Positions 26,750 to 35,570 are shown, numbered from the stretch's first letter. The stretch: DNA of 64,000 nucleotides from Deinococcus humi (GCF_014201875.1 NZ_JACHFL010000008.1:1-64000); one strand, 5' to 3'. Numbers and translations: made by a program. Notes: generated from the sequence alone by a model not told the origin.

Positions 26750-27463
26750 TTATTGCAGGCCGGTAAAGCTCAGGCCAGTCTCGCGCACTACCGTCGCGGC
26801 CCCCGTGGAGGTGTTGAGCGTCAGCACCTGCCCCCTGCCCGTCAGCCCATACAGGACGCTGCCCCGGAACTTCAGGGCGAATACGTCGGTCTTGCCCGTC
26901 CCGCCGATCGCGGTGGCCTTGCCTGTGGTTGGGTCGATGCGGGCCAGCGAGTCGGAAGTCGCCAGATTGGGGCGGACTGTGCCGTAGAGCTGCCCGGCGT
27001 CGTTGAACGCCAGATCTCCGCTGGAGAGAAGTCCCATCGGCCCAACGAGGGTGGCCCGCCCCGTGGAACTGTTGACCGTGTAGAACTGACCGCCCGTGGA
27101 CGCGCCGTAGAGGTTGCCTGCGCCATCGGCAGCTAAGGCGTTGATGTTGTCGTTTGCGCCCAGTGCACCGACGGTACTGACCGCTCCATCGGTCAGGCTG
27201 ATCCGGACCAGACTGCTGGAGGTCAAACCGTACAGTTCGGTCCCGGCCAGGGCCACATCGGTCAGGGAGCCGCTGAGATTCAGATCAAACTTTTTCTCGT
27301 CTTGACCATTCCCGATCAGGACAATGCTGTACAGCGCGTTGCCGGTCACGGCGTAAGCCCGGGCATCCGGGTGGTTATCGTCTGCTATCGGCGGCGGGGT
27401 TCCACCCCCACAGGCAGACAGGATGAGGGTGGCGGTGACGGACAGCAAAGCAATTTTCTTCAA
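26750..27463 (-). CDS. Lipoprotein with beta-propeller-like repeats
   Basis: 237 aa from TTG 27463, chosen because GGAGG lies 7 bases before it and the signal peptide starts there; an ATG nine codons upstream is the alternative. Lipobox LSAC, then repeated units of about 35-40 residues (ALAADGAGNLYGAST, DLAFNDAGQLYGTVR, ALKFRGSVLYGLTG, each near a GRAT/GKAT turn), as in beta-propeller proteins of the DUF4394/DUF6923 type. Surface-anchored; function unknown. Confidence 0.65.
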   Translation of the reverse strand: MKKIALLSVTATLILSACGGGTPPPIADDNHPDARAYAVTGNALYSIVLIGNGQDEKKFDLNLSGSLTDVALAGTELYGLTSSSLVRISLTDGAVSTVGALGANDNINALAADGAGNLYGASTGGQFYTVNSSTGRATLVGPMGLLSSGDLAFNDAGQLYGTVRPNLATSDSLARIDPTTGKATAIGGTGKTDVFALKFRGSVLYGLTGRGQVLTLNTSTGAATVVRETGLSFTGLQ

Positions 27464-27600
27464 GGTAATCCTCCACCGTCCGTATAGCATCTCGATTCCG
27501 GATGCTCAGACAGATTTGCCAGACTCCAATGCCTCAGCAACGCAGGGCACGCATTCGGATAAGGTGCGCTAGTTCGCCGCCGAGCGAGCGAGGCAAACAA

Positions 27601-27648
27601 AGAAGCCCCACCCGCCCACGCCAAAGCGCAGGGAGGTGGGGGCTTTCA
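27601..27648 (+). terminator. Repeated G/C-rich terminator, second copy
   Basis: agccccacc pairs with ggtgggggct around the same core as at 17891-17933, followed by TTT. It lies between two divergent genes, where neither needs a terminator, so it may mark a lost gene. Confidence 0.55.
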
Positions 27649-27761
27649 GATCGAGCGGGCTGTGACTATTTACACCTCCCTCCATCCAGCCGGTGCGTAT
27701 AGTGACCGCGTCGGCAAAATGTACGTTCGCTTCCTATCCTGTGATTCACCCAGGGGGTCTT

Positions 27762-28766
27762 ATGTCGTTGTCCCGTACCCTGCCCGTCACCCTGACGCTC
27801 AGCCTTCTGCTCGCCGCCTGCGGTCAGCAGACCACGACTGTTGATTCCGTCGTGGCTGCCCCCAGCAACCAGGCCCCCACCAGTGCCCAGGCGCAGACGA
27901 ACGCCGCACTGGACACGTTTGCACGCCAGCTCGCCGTGTCCCTCACGGAACCGGGCGTGCGTTCCCTGATCGCAGAGCAGACGGCCCTGGCGTTCGATGG
28001 GGACACCGAAGCCCTATACACCTCGCTGGCCTCACAGTCCACTGGCACCAAGACGTTCGCGCAGGCGCTGTCGTCCGGGCTGAGCGCGCAAAGCCTGAAC
28101 ACCCTGGCAGCACAGGTCCCGAAGTTGAACATCGCGGTGCGCGGCGGCAAGTGGGATCACGCGGGCGTGACTCCATGGGTGGCCGTCTCACCTGAAGGGG
28201 GCGATGAATTTGCTCCGGTGGTGGCGTACGACGCCCAGGGCCGGGCGCATCAGCTCGACAGCCGTAAGGCACCAGCGATGCCAGTGGTGGTGGTGGGCGT
28301 GAACGAGCGGGTGGACGACACGGGCGCGCTGTTGCCGGAGTCTCTCCCTATCCCGGTGCAAAGGACCGGCAACCTCACAGCCCAGGGCTGTTACTCGGTG
28401 AAACTGGTGCGGGTTGATCTCTACGACGATAAGGAACCCTGGACGAGAGGGAAGGCTGAAATCTATGTGGCCGTCAGTGGCCCAGGCATCGGGTGGCGCG
28501 GCCACATGCGGATGATCACCGAACCAGGGGATTACCTCGATGCCATTCAGGCGTTTGGCTGTACAGACGGTGACGTTCGCTTTTACTGGTATGAGGCCGA
28601 CGGCGGCAGTGAGAACCATGCGATTTCGGTGGGTCCGTGGTCTTTTGGGATCAGCAACGATTCGAGCGATGATTTCCTGGGCAGTACCACGATGCGTAAA
28701 TCCTTGTTCGAAGGCACGTCCGTTGATGCGACACCTCTTGGAGACCTGAAGCAGTACACCCACTGA
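27762..28766 (+). CDS. Lipoprotein, DUF3103-like
   Basis: 334 aa. Signal peptide with lipobox LLAAC, Gln/Thr/Ala-rich linker, helical segment (residues 50-115), then a beta-rich domain with VVVVGVNERVDDTG and LVRVDLYDDKEPWT, LDAIQAFGCTDGD, MRKSLFEGT. The order resembles DUF3103 proteins, sometimes annotated as secreted peptidase-like; I see no catalytic motif. ATG 27762 begins the signal peptide. Followed by a strong terminator. Confidence 0.65.
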   Translation: MSLSRTLPVTLTLSLLLAACGQQTTTVDSVVAAPSNQAPTSAQAQTNAALDTFARQLAVSLTEPGVRSLIAEQTALAFDGDTEALYTSLASQSTGTKTFAQALSSGLSAQSLNTLAAQVPKLNIAVRGGKWDHAGVTPWVAVSPEGGDEFAPVVAYDAQGRAHQLDSRKAPAMPVVVVGVNERVDDTGALLPESLPIPVQRTGNLTAQGCYSVKLVRVDLYDDKEPWTRGKAEIYVAVSGPGIGWRGHMRMITEPGDYLDAIQAFGCTDGDVRFYWYEADGGSENHAISVGPWSFGISNDSSDDFLGSTTMRKSLFEGTSVDATPLGDLKQYTH

Positions 28767-28793
28767 CCGAGGGGGACCATTCCATCAGACAAC

Positions 28794-28832
28794 AAGCCCC
28801 CACCCGCAGCCGAAGGGCCGGGTGGGGGCTTT
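28794..28832 (+). terminator. Rho-independent terminator after the DUF3103-like gene
   Basis: Perfect 13-bp stem aagcccccacccg / cgggtgggggctt, 12-nt loop, then TTTGG; 27 bases after the stop codon. Confidence 0.8.
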
Positions 28833-28864
28833 GGACTCAAGAGGAGACTAGGCAGCAAGCCAAA

Positions 28865-28901
28865 AGTGAGCCACAGCCTAAAACCTGGGCCGTGGCTCAC
28901 T
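28865..28901. repeat. Second hairpin
   Basis: Perfect 10-bp arms agtgagccac / gtggctcact with a 17-nt loop, no T tract. Lies 33 bases after the preceding terminator. Confidence 0.55.
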
Positions 28902-28935
28902 CAATTCAAGAGCGTGAATTAGGGCTGGGCCTTCG

Positions 28936-28977
28936 CAGGAGATCAGCGGGTGGTGGGTGGCACGGGTGCAGGACTGA
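28936..28977 (+). pseudogene. 3' fragment of a DUF6504-like gene
   Basis: QEISGWWVARVQD and a TGA: exact repeat of the C-terminus of the gene at 26326-26586, with matching DNA and a similar short G/C-rich sequence after the stop. The rest of the gene is absent. Confidence 0.65.
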
Positions 28978-29055
28978 ATGAAAAAGCCCCACCTGCCTAC
29001 GCCGGGGGGCATATAGCGAGGCAGAGACCACCTGACGTCCACCGGGCACCAGATC

Positions 29056-29451
29056 CTATTTCTTTTCCCTAAATTGACTTGCGATGAAGCTTCTAGCTTG
29101 TTTTGGCCCCACCACTGCGCATGTTGCAACCATGATTTTCCGATTGGCAGGATTGAAGACTTCGTAGTCTAAAGACCATGGGGGCTCAAGGCGTTCTAAT
29201 GCCGAGGTCATTTGCTCCATGGTAAATACATCCATGCTGCCAGGAATTTGATCCTTAAGAAGATCCCTTTTGTAGAGAACACTCTGGCACTCCTTGACAA
29301 ATTCCTCGCCTCTATCTCCGAATTGCGAGAATATGAATACTACGAATATGACCGCAACAATAAATATCATGATCGGGTGATTCTCGGCCTGATCAACCTC
29401 GGGCTGGTTTACCTTCTCCATAAGACGACACCAGCTTGGCACGCATGTCAT
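29056..29451 (-). CDS. Hypothetical single-span membrane protein
   Basis: 131 aa. After a short N-terminus a hydrophobic helix (IMIFIVAVIFVVFIFSQF, about 28-45) is followed by a soluble domain with DVFTMEQMTSALERL and NRKIMVATCAVVG. The start at 29451 has GGAGG 9 bases upstream; the open frame extends further but without a ribosome site. More A+T-rich than neighbours. No family recognised. Probably cargo near the end of the phage late region. Confidence 0.55.
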   Translation of the reverse strand: MTCVPSWCRLMEKVNQPEVDQAENHPIMIFIVAVIFVVFIFSQFGDRGEEFVKECQSVLYKRDLLKDQIPGSMDVFTMEQMTSALERLEPPWSLDYEVFNPANRKIMVATCAVVGPKQARSFIASQFREKK

Positions 29452-29623
29452 TACGGTTTCCCTCCAGAACAGCGGATGACCAACGAACAGCACTGAGACA
29501 AGGAAAGCCCCACGCGGCGGTGGGGCGGTCAAGCCTGTCTTCACCCGGACAGACCCTGGTTGTGGGGTACGACAAGCGTAAGCCTGCGTACTGTTAAAAG
29601 GCTATGACGTTTGCCCCTGATAC

Positions 29624-29649
29624 AAAAAAGCCCCACACAGTGTTGGGGC
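29624..29649 (-). terminator. Terminator
   Basis: On the minus strand a 6-bp stem (GCCCCA / TGGGGC) is followed by TTTTTT. It lies beyond the last gene of the phage late operon. Confidence 0.6.
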
Positions 29650-29745
29650 CAATTCCCGCCTCACATCGGCAGGGCCTGCTTATGGATAGAGGGTAATTCG
29701 CCAAATGTCACAAGAGCATGAACGTCTTTCCTGGCGACTCAACAT

Positions 29746-29769
29746 AAAAGCCGCCCGGTGAAGGGCGGC
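29746..29769 (-). terminator. Terminator of the phage late operon
   Basis: On the minus strand a 7-bp perfect stem GCCGCCC / GGGCGGC is followed by TTTTATG; it lies 144 bases after the last late gene. Confidence 0.7.
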
Positions 29770-29912
29770 ATGCAAGTAAGGGCAGGATGGCGGCCTCGGT
29801 TTGGCAAAAGGTTGGCCCGCAACCCCACGACGAGCACGGGCCTCAGCAATCCTACATTAGACCACTTGCAACGGACGCCTGCAGACCATCTACCAATCGC
29901 CTGTGCTGTCCG

Positions 29913-30389
29913 TTACTTGGCCATCGACGGGGCAAAGTCCGCGTCAGTCGCGGGCCGTCCCAGCGTGTCGTCATCCAGCGGAATCACCGGCGCAGCAGGC
30001 GCGGGCACCTTATCTGGCCCGAACACTTTCAGGAACGCACTTTCGATCAGGGCTTTCACCCCATCTCCGGACAGCAGGGGGATGATCCAGGGTTCCACCA
30101 TGTCTGGCAGCGCCGCCTTGGCCGCAACCACTAGGACTACTTGGGCGATTGCCGCTCGGTCCTGCCCGGCAACGATGCCCTTCAGCTCCTGGGCGGCCTT
30201 GACGGTCTCCCCTGCCAGGTCAAAGACGGCGGTGATGTTGAAGCCGCCGCTCAGCAGGCCCTTGGCCGACTCGATTAGCGGCGGCATGTACTTGTCGGTC
30301 CAGGACTGTAGGGCGCTCTGGGTGGTGGTGTCAGAAGCCGACAGCGAGAGGGCGGTGGTCAGCATGGCGAGGGTGTTGAACTTGTTCAC
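29913..30389 (-). CDS. Hypothetical phage protein, last gene of the late operon
   Basis: 158 aa, mostly helical and Ala-rich (LPDMVEPWIIPLLSGDGVKA), with a Pro/Ala linker and acidic tail. The N-terminus (MNKFNTLAMLTTALSLSASD) could be a weak signal peptide. It follows the endolysin gene by 58 bases. No function recognised. Confidence 0.6.
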   Translation of the reverse strand: MNKFNTLAMLTTALSLSASDTTTQSALQSWTDKYMPPLIESAKGLLSGGFNITAVFDLAGETVKAAQELKGIVAGQDRAAIAQVVLVVAAKAALPDMVEPWIIPLLSGDGVKALIESAFLKVFGPDKVPAPAAPVIPLDDDTLGRPATDADFAPSMAK

Positions 30390-30447
30390 GGTGGTGCTCC
30401 TACGGGCGCGAGAGCGAATTGTCAGCGCTCGAAAGCGCGGCAGACCG

Positions 30448-31155
30448 TCAGTTGAGGAGCGGCAATGCCGGGATGTTGCCCGGTACCAGCCCGTTGATGT
30501 AGATCTCGGTCTTGGCGGTACGGGCGTCCACCGTGATGCCCTGGGCGGGAAACTGGACGATTCGTCCAGTGACGTCCTGACCGTTGACGAGAGTGCGGGT
30601 AGGGTTGCCGCGGAGCGCTTGCAGATCCTCGATTCGCCGCTTCGCCCCGCGTGCTTTCAGCCACTCTTCAGGGTGGTGGTAGTGCTCGGTCACAAAGGCT
30701 TCACAGACGCGTCGGTCCTTGTAATGCGTGCTCGGCCAGTAACTGATCGGCAACGACACACCTGAGCGTTTGACGTAGAAGTGCAGGTGGGCCTTCATGC
30801 CGCTACGTGGCCCGCCCTTCCCGATCTGCCCGATCAGGTCGCCGCCCTGAACCGCCTCCCCGCGCTTTACGTGGATGTCGCGGCAGTGCCAGTAGCCGCT
30901 GATCGAGCCGTCGCCGTGCTCGATTTCGATCATGCCGCCGATGTAGCTGTCCCAGCCGATGTTGACCACGATGCCGGTGTCGGTCGCGTGAACTGGGTCA
31001 CCCAGATCGGTGTCGCCGCCCGTAACGGCGTTGAAGTCACAGGCCGGATGGACGCTGCCTTCGGAGGCGTAGTACAGGGGGTCCATGAAGCCGCACTTTG
31101 CCTGCACGGTGTAGGCGGTGGTGGGCGTATTCAGGACTGGGTAGAAGCTGGTCAT
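30448..31155 (-). CDS. M23-family peptidase endolysin
   Basis: 235 aa. Lysostaphin/M23 zinc peptidase: HPACD (His36, Asp40) and HLHF (His123, His125) supply the metal site and catalytic residues, with GDPVHATDTGIVVNIG and GYWHCRDIHVKRGEAV between them. Residues about 185-235 form a small beta domain with VNGQDV. It cuts peptidoglycan cross-bridges. No signal peptide, so it depends on the adjacent holin-like proteins. Its ATG overlaps the stop of the upstream membrane protein (ATGA). Confidence 0.85.
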   Translation of the reverse strand: MTSFYPVLNTPTTAYTVQAKCGFMDPLYYASEGSVHPACDFNAVTGGDTDLGDPVHATDTGIVVNIGWDSYIGGMIEIEHGDGSISGYWHCRDIHVKRGEAVQGGDLIGQIGKGGPRSGMKAHLHFYVKRSGVSLPISYWPSTHYKDRRVCEAFVTEHYHHPEEWLKARGAKRRIEDLQALRGNPTRTLVNGQDVTGRIVQFPAQGITVDARTAKTEIYINGLVPGNIPALPLLN

Positions 31156-31610
31156 CGTGTCTCCAGTTCGCGCACCTGCGCTTCGAGCATCCGAATCCGG
31201 TCCTGGTCATTCGGGCGCACGATGATGCGCAGCGGCAGCGCCACCAGCGCCAGCAACAACAGTGAGAATCCAACCGTCAACGGCTCCCCCGTGATCTGTC
31301 CCACCCCGATCCGCAGGCACAGCCCCACGATGGTCAGCGACAGCCCCACCGCGACAATCCAGTGGTAAGAGCGCACGAAGAACAGCGCGTATCCGCACAG
31401 GAAGATCACGGTCAGCCGCGCGAGCACGAAGGCCTGCCAGCCGCCCACCGTGGTCCGTGAGAGGTCCGCCAGTGGGCCAGGAGCAGCAACGGCAATCCAG
31501 GCCAGCAAGACCACCAGCCCCAGCCCCACCACATGCCGGGCAGTCATAGGCGGGTGCTGTAGAGGGTTCTGGGCCGCCAGAATTCGGCGGGTCCGTTCAC
31601 GCCGGGTCAT
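31152..31610 (-). CDS. Phage membrane protein of the lysis cassette
   Basis: 152 aa with four hydrophobic segments (about 25-45, 58-78, 83-103, 108-128) and a charged helical C-terminus (RMLEAQVRELETR). ATG 31610 is chosen because GGAGG lies 9 bases upstream; an earlier ATG at 31628 is possible. Overlaps the holin-like gene upstream and the endolysin downstream. Possibly a second holin or an antiholin; family not recognised. Confidence 0.6.
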   Translation of the reverse strand: MTRRERTRRILAAQNPLQHPPMTARHVVGLGLVVLLAWIAVAAPGPLADLSRTTVGGWQAFVLARLTVIFLCGYALFFVRSYHWIVAVGLSLTIVGLCLRIGVGQITGEPLTVGFSLLLLALVALPLRIIVRPNDQDRIRMLEAQVRELETR

Positions 31611-32031
31611 CGTCTTTGCCTCCATCATTGGCTGCCGCCTTTTTGCGCCCCGCCACCGCTTTCGAGAGTCGTCCGGCCCCAGAGCCCAGGTAGTCCAGCA
31701 GCGTGTCCAGGCCGTTGACGCTGATCCAGTCGGTCACGCGCGGCCCGAGGATGCCGCCCAACCCGGCCAGCACGAACGTCCCCACAAAGGTCTTGAGGGG
31801 CTTGATGTACTCGGGAATCGCCACCGCGAAAGCCGCGCCGATGATGCCCCCCAGCAGCGTGTCCGGAATCAGACTCATCCACGAGCTGAGCGGCACACCG
31901 GCCTCGTGTTGCAGCCGCCGGGCGCGCAGGGTGGTCAGCAGGCTCATGATGGCCGCCATGCCCGCCGCATACGCCAGCACCTGCCAGTCCACCCCGGCCA
32001 GGATGCTGTCGGTGGGTTTGATGTTTGCCAT
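31597..32031 (-). CDS. Putative holin
   Basis: 144 aa. Helical segments at about 17-35, 58-80 and 82-105, then a Lys/Asp-rich tail (GRKKAAANDGGKDDDPA), a typical holin layout. First membrane protein of the lysis cassette, followed by a second membrane protein and the M23 endolysin. The assignment rests on topology and position. Confidence 0.6.
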   Translation of the reverse strand: MANIKPTDSILAGVDWQVLAYAAGMAAIMSLLTTLRARRLQHEAGVPLSSWMSLIPDTLLGGIIGAAFAVAIPEYIKPLKTFVGTFVLAGLGGILGPRVTDWISVNGLDTLLDYLGSGAGRLSKAVAGRKKAAANDGGKDDDPA

Positions 32032-32043
32032 GTTCAGGCCACC

Positions 32044-32373
32044 TCATGGCCACATCCAGGGGGCGCGCAGGCCCGGAATCTTGAAGGTGTAGATCTTGCC
32101 GGACTCGGCCACCCACTGACCGCGCCAGTACCACGGCACTCCGCGCCAGGTGAACGGCCTGCCAGGACTCAGGACTTCCCAGGGGTACTCGCGCCCCGAG
32201 GCCAGCCGCACGACGGCGTATCCGTCCTCGGGGCATTCGGGCACGGTGCGGATGGTGACGTTGTAGATGCCAGGGACGCGGGTGGGTGTGGCGCTGCGGT
32301 CCACCCGGCACAGCGTCAGGGCACCCGCGCTGGGGAGCAGCAGGGCGAGAAGAAGCGGAAGGGCGCGGCGCAT
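32044..32373 (-). CDS. Small secreted phage protein
   Basis: 109 aa with a clear signal peptide (RRALPLLLALLLPSAGA) and two cysteines in the mature region. Trp/Arg-rich C-terminus (PFTWRGVPWYWRGQW). ATG 32373 begins the signal. Located between spike and holin genes; a superinfection or spanin-like role would be speculation. Confidence 0.6.
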   Translation of the reverse strand: MRRALPLLLALLLPSAGALTLCRVDRSATPTRVPGIYNVTIRTVPECPEDGYAVVRLASGREYPWEVLSPGRPFTWRGVPWYWRGQWVAESGKIYTFKIPGLRAPWMWP

Positions 32374-32408
32374 GAACCCACTGTCGGGGCGAGGGTGACA
32401 CCCCGCAT

Positions 32409-34472
32409 TCATGCCGACAGTCGCCCGATGGTCAGGTTGGCCGCCACCACACTGTCGAGCCAAGCCTGACGCGCCGCATCCAGCATGGCCTGCGTGATCG
32501 GGCCGTCGGGCATCTTGGTGTTCGTGCCCAGCGTGCCCTGCAACACGCCGTTGATGTTCTGCACACTGATGTCGTAGCGAGCGTTGGGATTGGTGGCCGT
32601 GGGGATGCTCCAGCCCACAAGGTTGCCATCGGCCAACACTGTTGCGGGGTCACGCGGCGTGCCAGTGACGTAATCGCGCAGGTAGATGCCTGCGTCGCTG
32701 TCCGCGTCCAGAAGCGTCCCATCAGCCAGCCTGCCGGTCCCCAGGATGATGTTGTTCAGGATCGACATGTCATTGCCGTCCGCAACCGCGATGCCGTAGT
32801 TGCTGGTTTCCAGGATGGTGTTGTTGCGGGCTTCCTGATATCGCCCGCCACCGTCACCCAGCACGATGCCGCCGCCGGAGTAGCTGGCTGCCGGATTCCA
32901 GGCATAGGCCCCTTCGAACAGGTTGTCCTGCACGATGATCCGGTCGGTGTTGGACTTGCCGGTGCTGTCGCTGAGGTTGACGGTGTCCTCGATGTGGGAC
33001 TCGCGGGGCTTATTCAGCGTCCGGTTGCGTTCGATCCGTGCGCCTGGAATGCCGTTGACGTGGTTGAACTGGCAGAATTGGAGGCGGTAGAAGTCCGCCT
33101 GGCCAGTCATGTACCCGCCGTTACCGTCCGAGAGGCGCCCGTTGATGTTGCGCCCGAAGTTCAGACGCACGATGAACGTCTCGGTGGTGCCGTTGCCGAC
33201 GTACCCGTTGAAGTAGATGCCGCCCGTGCCGTCGAATTCGCAGTTCTCCACCAGCGCGGAAACGAGACCTTGCAGGTCTGCAAATCGTCCCTGGGGCTTG
33301 CCCGCCACGTTGGGGTTGAGCCCTTCACCGGCCATATTGCGGATCGTCACCCGTGCGCCAGTCTTGCGAGCGCGGATCAAGTCTCCCCGTCCGCGGACGT
33401 GCCCGGTATGGATGGTGACGGGGTCAGTGGTGGTGATGTTGACGGCTGGGATAGTCCGGTCATCCACACTCTGCCAGTTGCCGGAATACACACCGCCAGC
33501 ACTGATGGTGATCGGTGGAGCGTAGGTGATGCCGATCACGGGCGTGCTGATGACAATGTTCGCAGAGGCGGCAGCCGCACCACCACGCAACACCTTGACG
33601 GTGTAAGGCCCGCTAGCGCTGTAGCTGTGCGTCAGGCTGGTCTGCGCCGCCACCACGGTTCCGTCGCCCCAATCCAGCTGATCGTCCACCTGCAAGCGCC
33701 CCAGCGTGGCCGTGATGGTGGCTCCTGTGACGGCGCTGGCTTTGTCGAGAGCTAGCGTGGGCAACTGGACGGCGGGCGCGATGTTCACCGTCACTTGCTG
33801 GCTGGCCTGCGCGGTCTGAGGCACTGGGCTGGATAGATCGGTCACCACCGCATAGACGGTGTTGGTGCCGTTGTCCGCCGCCGTGATCGGCCTGCTGGCG
33901 GCGTAAGGGCTTTCGTCATCAACCTGGATGACGTTGCCGAGGGCAGGATCGCCCCAGTAGAAGGTGACGTTCTTGATCCCACGCGGGCTGGAGGCGGAAG
34001 CGGTCATGATGAGCGTCCCTGCCGCCGTAAAGTTCATCGAGTCGACGCCCAGGCTGATGGTGGGGAGCACCGGCGTCAGTTCCACGTTTACGGTGGTCTC
34101 GTGGAACGCCAGTACGGCCCCAGCCGCGTCCAGCCCTTCCAGGCGGTAGGTGTAGGCCTTGTCCGCGGTGCCTGCCTCGATCTGCCGGATGACTTGGCCA
34201 GCGCTCAGGGGTTCGGTCTGCTCAACCCCATCGATCAGCAGACGCAGGCGGGTGACGTTGGTCGCACTGAGGGTCAGGGTCAGCGGGCCAGGGCTGGTGA
34301 TGGTGCCGGGCGTGGCGCTGATCTGCACACTGGGCAGGCCTGCTGGCGTGAGGACGGGCGGGGCGGTGCCTGCCCGGAGGGCGCTCAGCAGCCCAGCAAG
34401 GCAGCCCTGACGTTCCTGTTGGGCCGCCACGGCAGCCTGCGCCTTCTGGATGGGTGTGGGGTCCGAGGGCAT
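32409..34472 (-). CDS. Tail spike / receptor-binding protein with parallel beta-helix
   Basis: 687 aa. An N-terminal helix (residues 8-34) is followed by two Ig-like domains (about 46-135 and 136-232) and a PKD-like domain (DQLDWGDGTVVAAQTSLTHS, about 240-310). From about 330 a right-handed parallel beta-helix runs to 650, with repeated NxI/NTI turns (VENCEFDG, IEDTVNLSD, IVQDNLFEG, ARNNTILET, SILNNIILG). No signal peptide, as expected for a virion protein. Beta-helix spikes bind and often cut surface polysaccharide. It lies 312 bases from a secreted carbohydrate-binding-like protein and next to the glycan-modification cluster. Confidence 0.75.
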   Translation of the reverse strand: MPSDPTPIQKAQAAVAAQQERQGCLAGLLSALRAGTAPPVLTPAGLPSVQISATPGTITSPGPLTLTLSATNVTRLRLLIDGVEQTEPLSAGQVIRQIEAGTADKAYTYRLEGLDAAGAVLAFHETTVNVELTPVLPTISLGVDSMNFTAAGTLIMTASASSPRGIKNVTFYWGDPALGNVIQVDDESPYAASRPITAADNGTNTVYAVVTDLSSPVPQTAQASQQVTVNIAPAVQLPTLALDKASAVTGATITATLGRLQVDDQLDWGDGTVVAAQTSLTHSYSASGPYTVKVLRGGAAAASANIVISTPVIGITYAPPITISAGGVYSGNWQSVDDRTIPAVNITTTDPVTIHTGHVRGRGDLIRARKTGARVTIRNMAGEGLNPNVAGKPQGRFADLQGLVSALVENCEFDGTGGIYFNGYVGNGTTETFIVRLNFGRNINGRLSDGNGGYMTGQADFYRLQFCQFNHVNGIPGARIERNRTLNKPRESHIEDTVNLSDSTGKSNTDRIIVQDNLFEGAYAWNPAASYSGGGIVLGDGGGRYQEARNNTILETSNYGIAVADGNDMSILNNIILGTGRLADGTLLDADSDAGIYLRDYVTGTPRDPATVLADGNLVGWSIPTATNPNARYDISVQNINGVLQGTLGTNTKMPDGPITQAMLDAARQAWLDSVVAANLTIGRLSA

Positions 34473-34626
34473 GGTTCAAGCATCGGGGGGAGGATGACAC
34501 CCGACAGACAATGCCCCGCGAGACACGAGGACAAGGGGTTGCGGTTTCAGGAGATTGGGACGTCAGAGCCCTGAAAGAGCTGTACTGCAAAAATGGGCCA
34601 TGAGGCGCAAATTACGCAGATTTAGA

Positions 34627-34710
34627 ATGATGCCAGTGTATGACTGGATGTGGCTCCTGGCGCTCGCTGCTGTCGTTCTTGTGCTTGCCTATGGGTTACT
34701 GAGGGGCTGA
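34627..34710 (+). CDS. Possible 27-aa membrane peptide
   Basis: MMPVYDWMWLLALAAVVLVL followed by AYGLLRG: one hydrophobic helix. A TAGAAT hexamer abuts the ATG. It fills part of the 34473-34784 gap, the only plus-strand coding candidate there. Confidence 0.3.
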   Translation: MMPVYDWMWLLALAAVVLVLAYGLLRG

Positions 34711-34733
34711 AGCTCTCCATTGTTGTAAACGAC

Positions 34734-34756
34734 AAACCCCCGCGCTGGCGGGGGTT
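34734..34756. terminator. Bidirectional terminator
   Basis: Perfect 9-bp stem aacccccgc / gcgggggtt, 4-nt loop. T-rich on the plus side (cttt) and TTTG on the minus side. It lies 29 bases after the minus-strand carbohydrate-binding-like gene. Confidence 0.7.
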
Positions 34757-34784
34757 CTTTGTTGGCCAGTTCTGTGCGGCGTCG

Positions 34785-35570
34785 CTACCTGACCTGGATG
34801 TCTTCAAGGATCAGGTTGCGGTCCTCGATCAGTCGGTAAGCCGGATTGCTGATCGTCAGGGTGGTCTCCCCCTTGAGCGTGAGTCGGTGGTCCTCGTCAG
34901 CAGCCTTGATGGGCAAGCTCTCGGGCGTGGCTCCCGTAATCTTCAGGACTGGGAAGGTGCCGTCTACCGCCGTGCTGACCGTATGGAAAAGCAACTGGCC
35001 AGAGCCACAGGGCCGGATTGTCATCTGCCTGGTGCCGGAGAGAAAGGCGGTCCCAAAAGGGTCCCGCCAATCAGTTGAAGGGCTGACCTTGCCAGACAAC
35101 CCAATGCAGTTCCCCGAGAAAACAATGTTCGCGAAAAAGACGCTGCGTTGTTCGGCTTTCAGATAATCATTCAGGTACGAGAGATACACGCGCCCCTGTT
35201 CGGGAATGGGGATGTTCAGCGTTTGTGTCCCCGTGATGACCTGGCTCAGCAGATCCTGTTCACCCATGCTGACCAGCAGGCGTGGGCCGCTGCCGCCAGC
35301 GGCTTCGCCGGTGGCCTTCATCGTAAGCGTGCCGGGTTTGCAGACTTGCAGCTCAAGGACAGCGTTGCCGTTCAACCGGAAGCCCGCTGGTGTGGGCATG
35401 ACGCTGCTGGTGTCGTAAGCGTAGATGGGGCTCGGGGTAGGGACAGGGGTGCAGGCGGTGGGATTGGGATGGACGGGCGTGAGTTCGGCAGTCTGCGGCG
35501 CTCCCAGCGCCATCAGAGCAGCAACGGCCATGGCTGGCAGCCCGATGGCAACCACCAACCCACGGATCAC
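34785..35570 (-). CDS. Secreted protein with carbohydrate-binding-like domains
   Basis: 261 aa. N-terminal hydrophobic signal/anchor, Pro/Thr-rich linker, then FRLNGNAVLELQVCKPG and QGRVYLSYLNDYLKAEQRSV with VFFANIVFSG. This is the strand order of calcium-dependent carbohydrate-binding modules (CBM36/60-like, with ND and DRN loops). The C-terminal SNPAYRLIEDRNLILEDIQV repeats the DRNLxxxxIxV signature. GTG 35570 is the start. No catalytic motif. It stands beside the AlgFIJ genes and may help present or recognise the glycan. CBM assignment is by pattern only. Confidence 0.5.
   Translation of the reverse strand: MIRGLVVAIGLPAMAVAALMALGAPQTAELTPVHPNPTACTPVPTPSPIYAYDTSSVMPTPAGFRLNGNAVLELQVCKPGTLTMKATGEAAGGSGPRLLVSMGEQDLLSQVITGTQTLNIPIPEQGRVYLSYLNDYLKAEQRSVFFANIVFSGNCIGLSGKVSPSTDWRDPFGTAFLSGTRQMTIRPCGSGQLLFHTVSTAVDGTFPVLKITGATPESLPIKAADEDHRLTLKGETTLTISNPAYRLIEDRNLILEDIQVR

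Noticed and set aside
29787..30765. Plus-strand frames opposite the endolysin and its neighbour
   Set aside because: No motifs or ribosome sites; the minus strand carries an M23 peptidase with all metal ligands.
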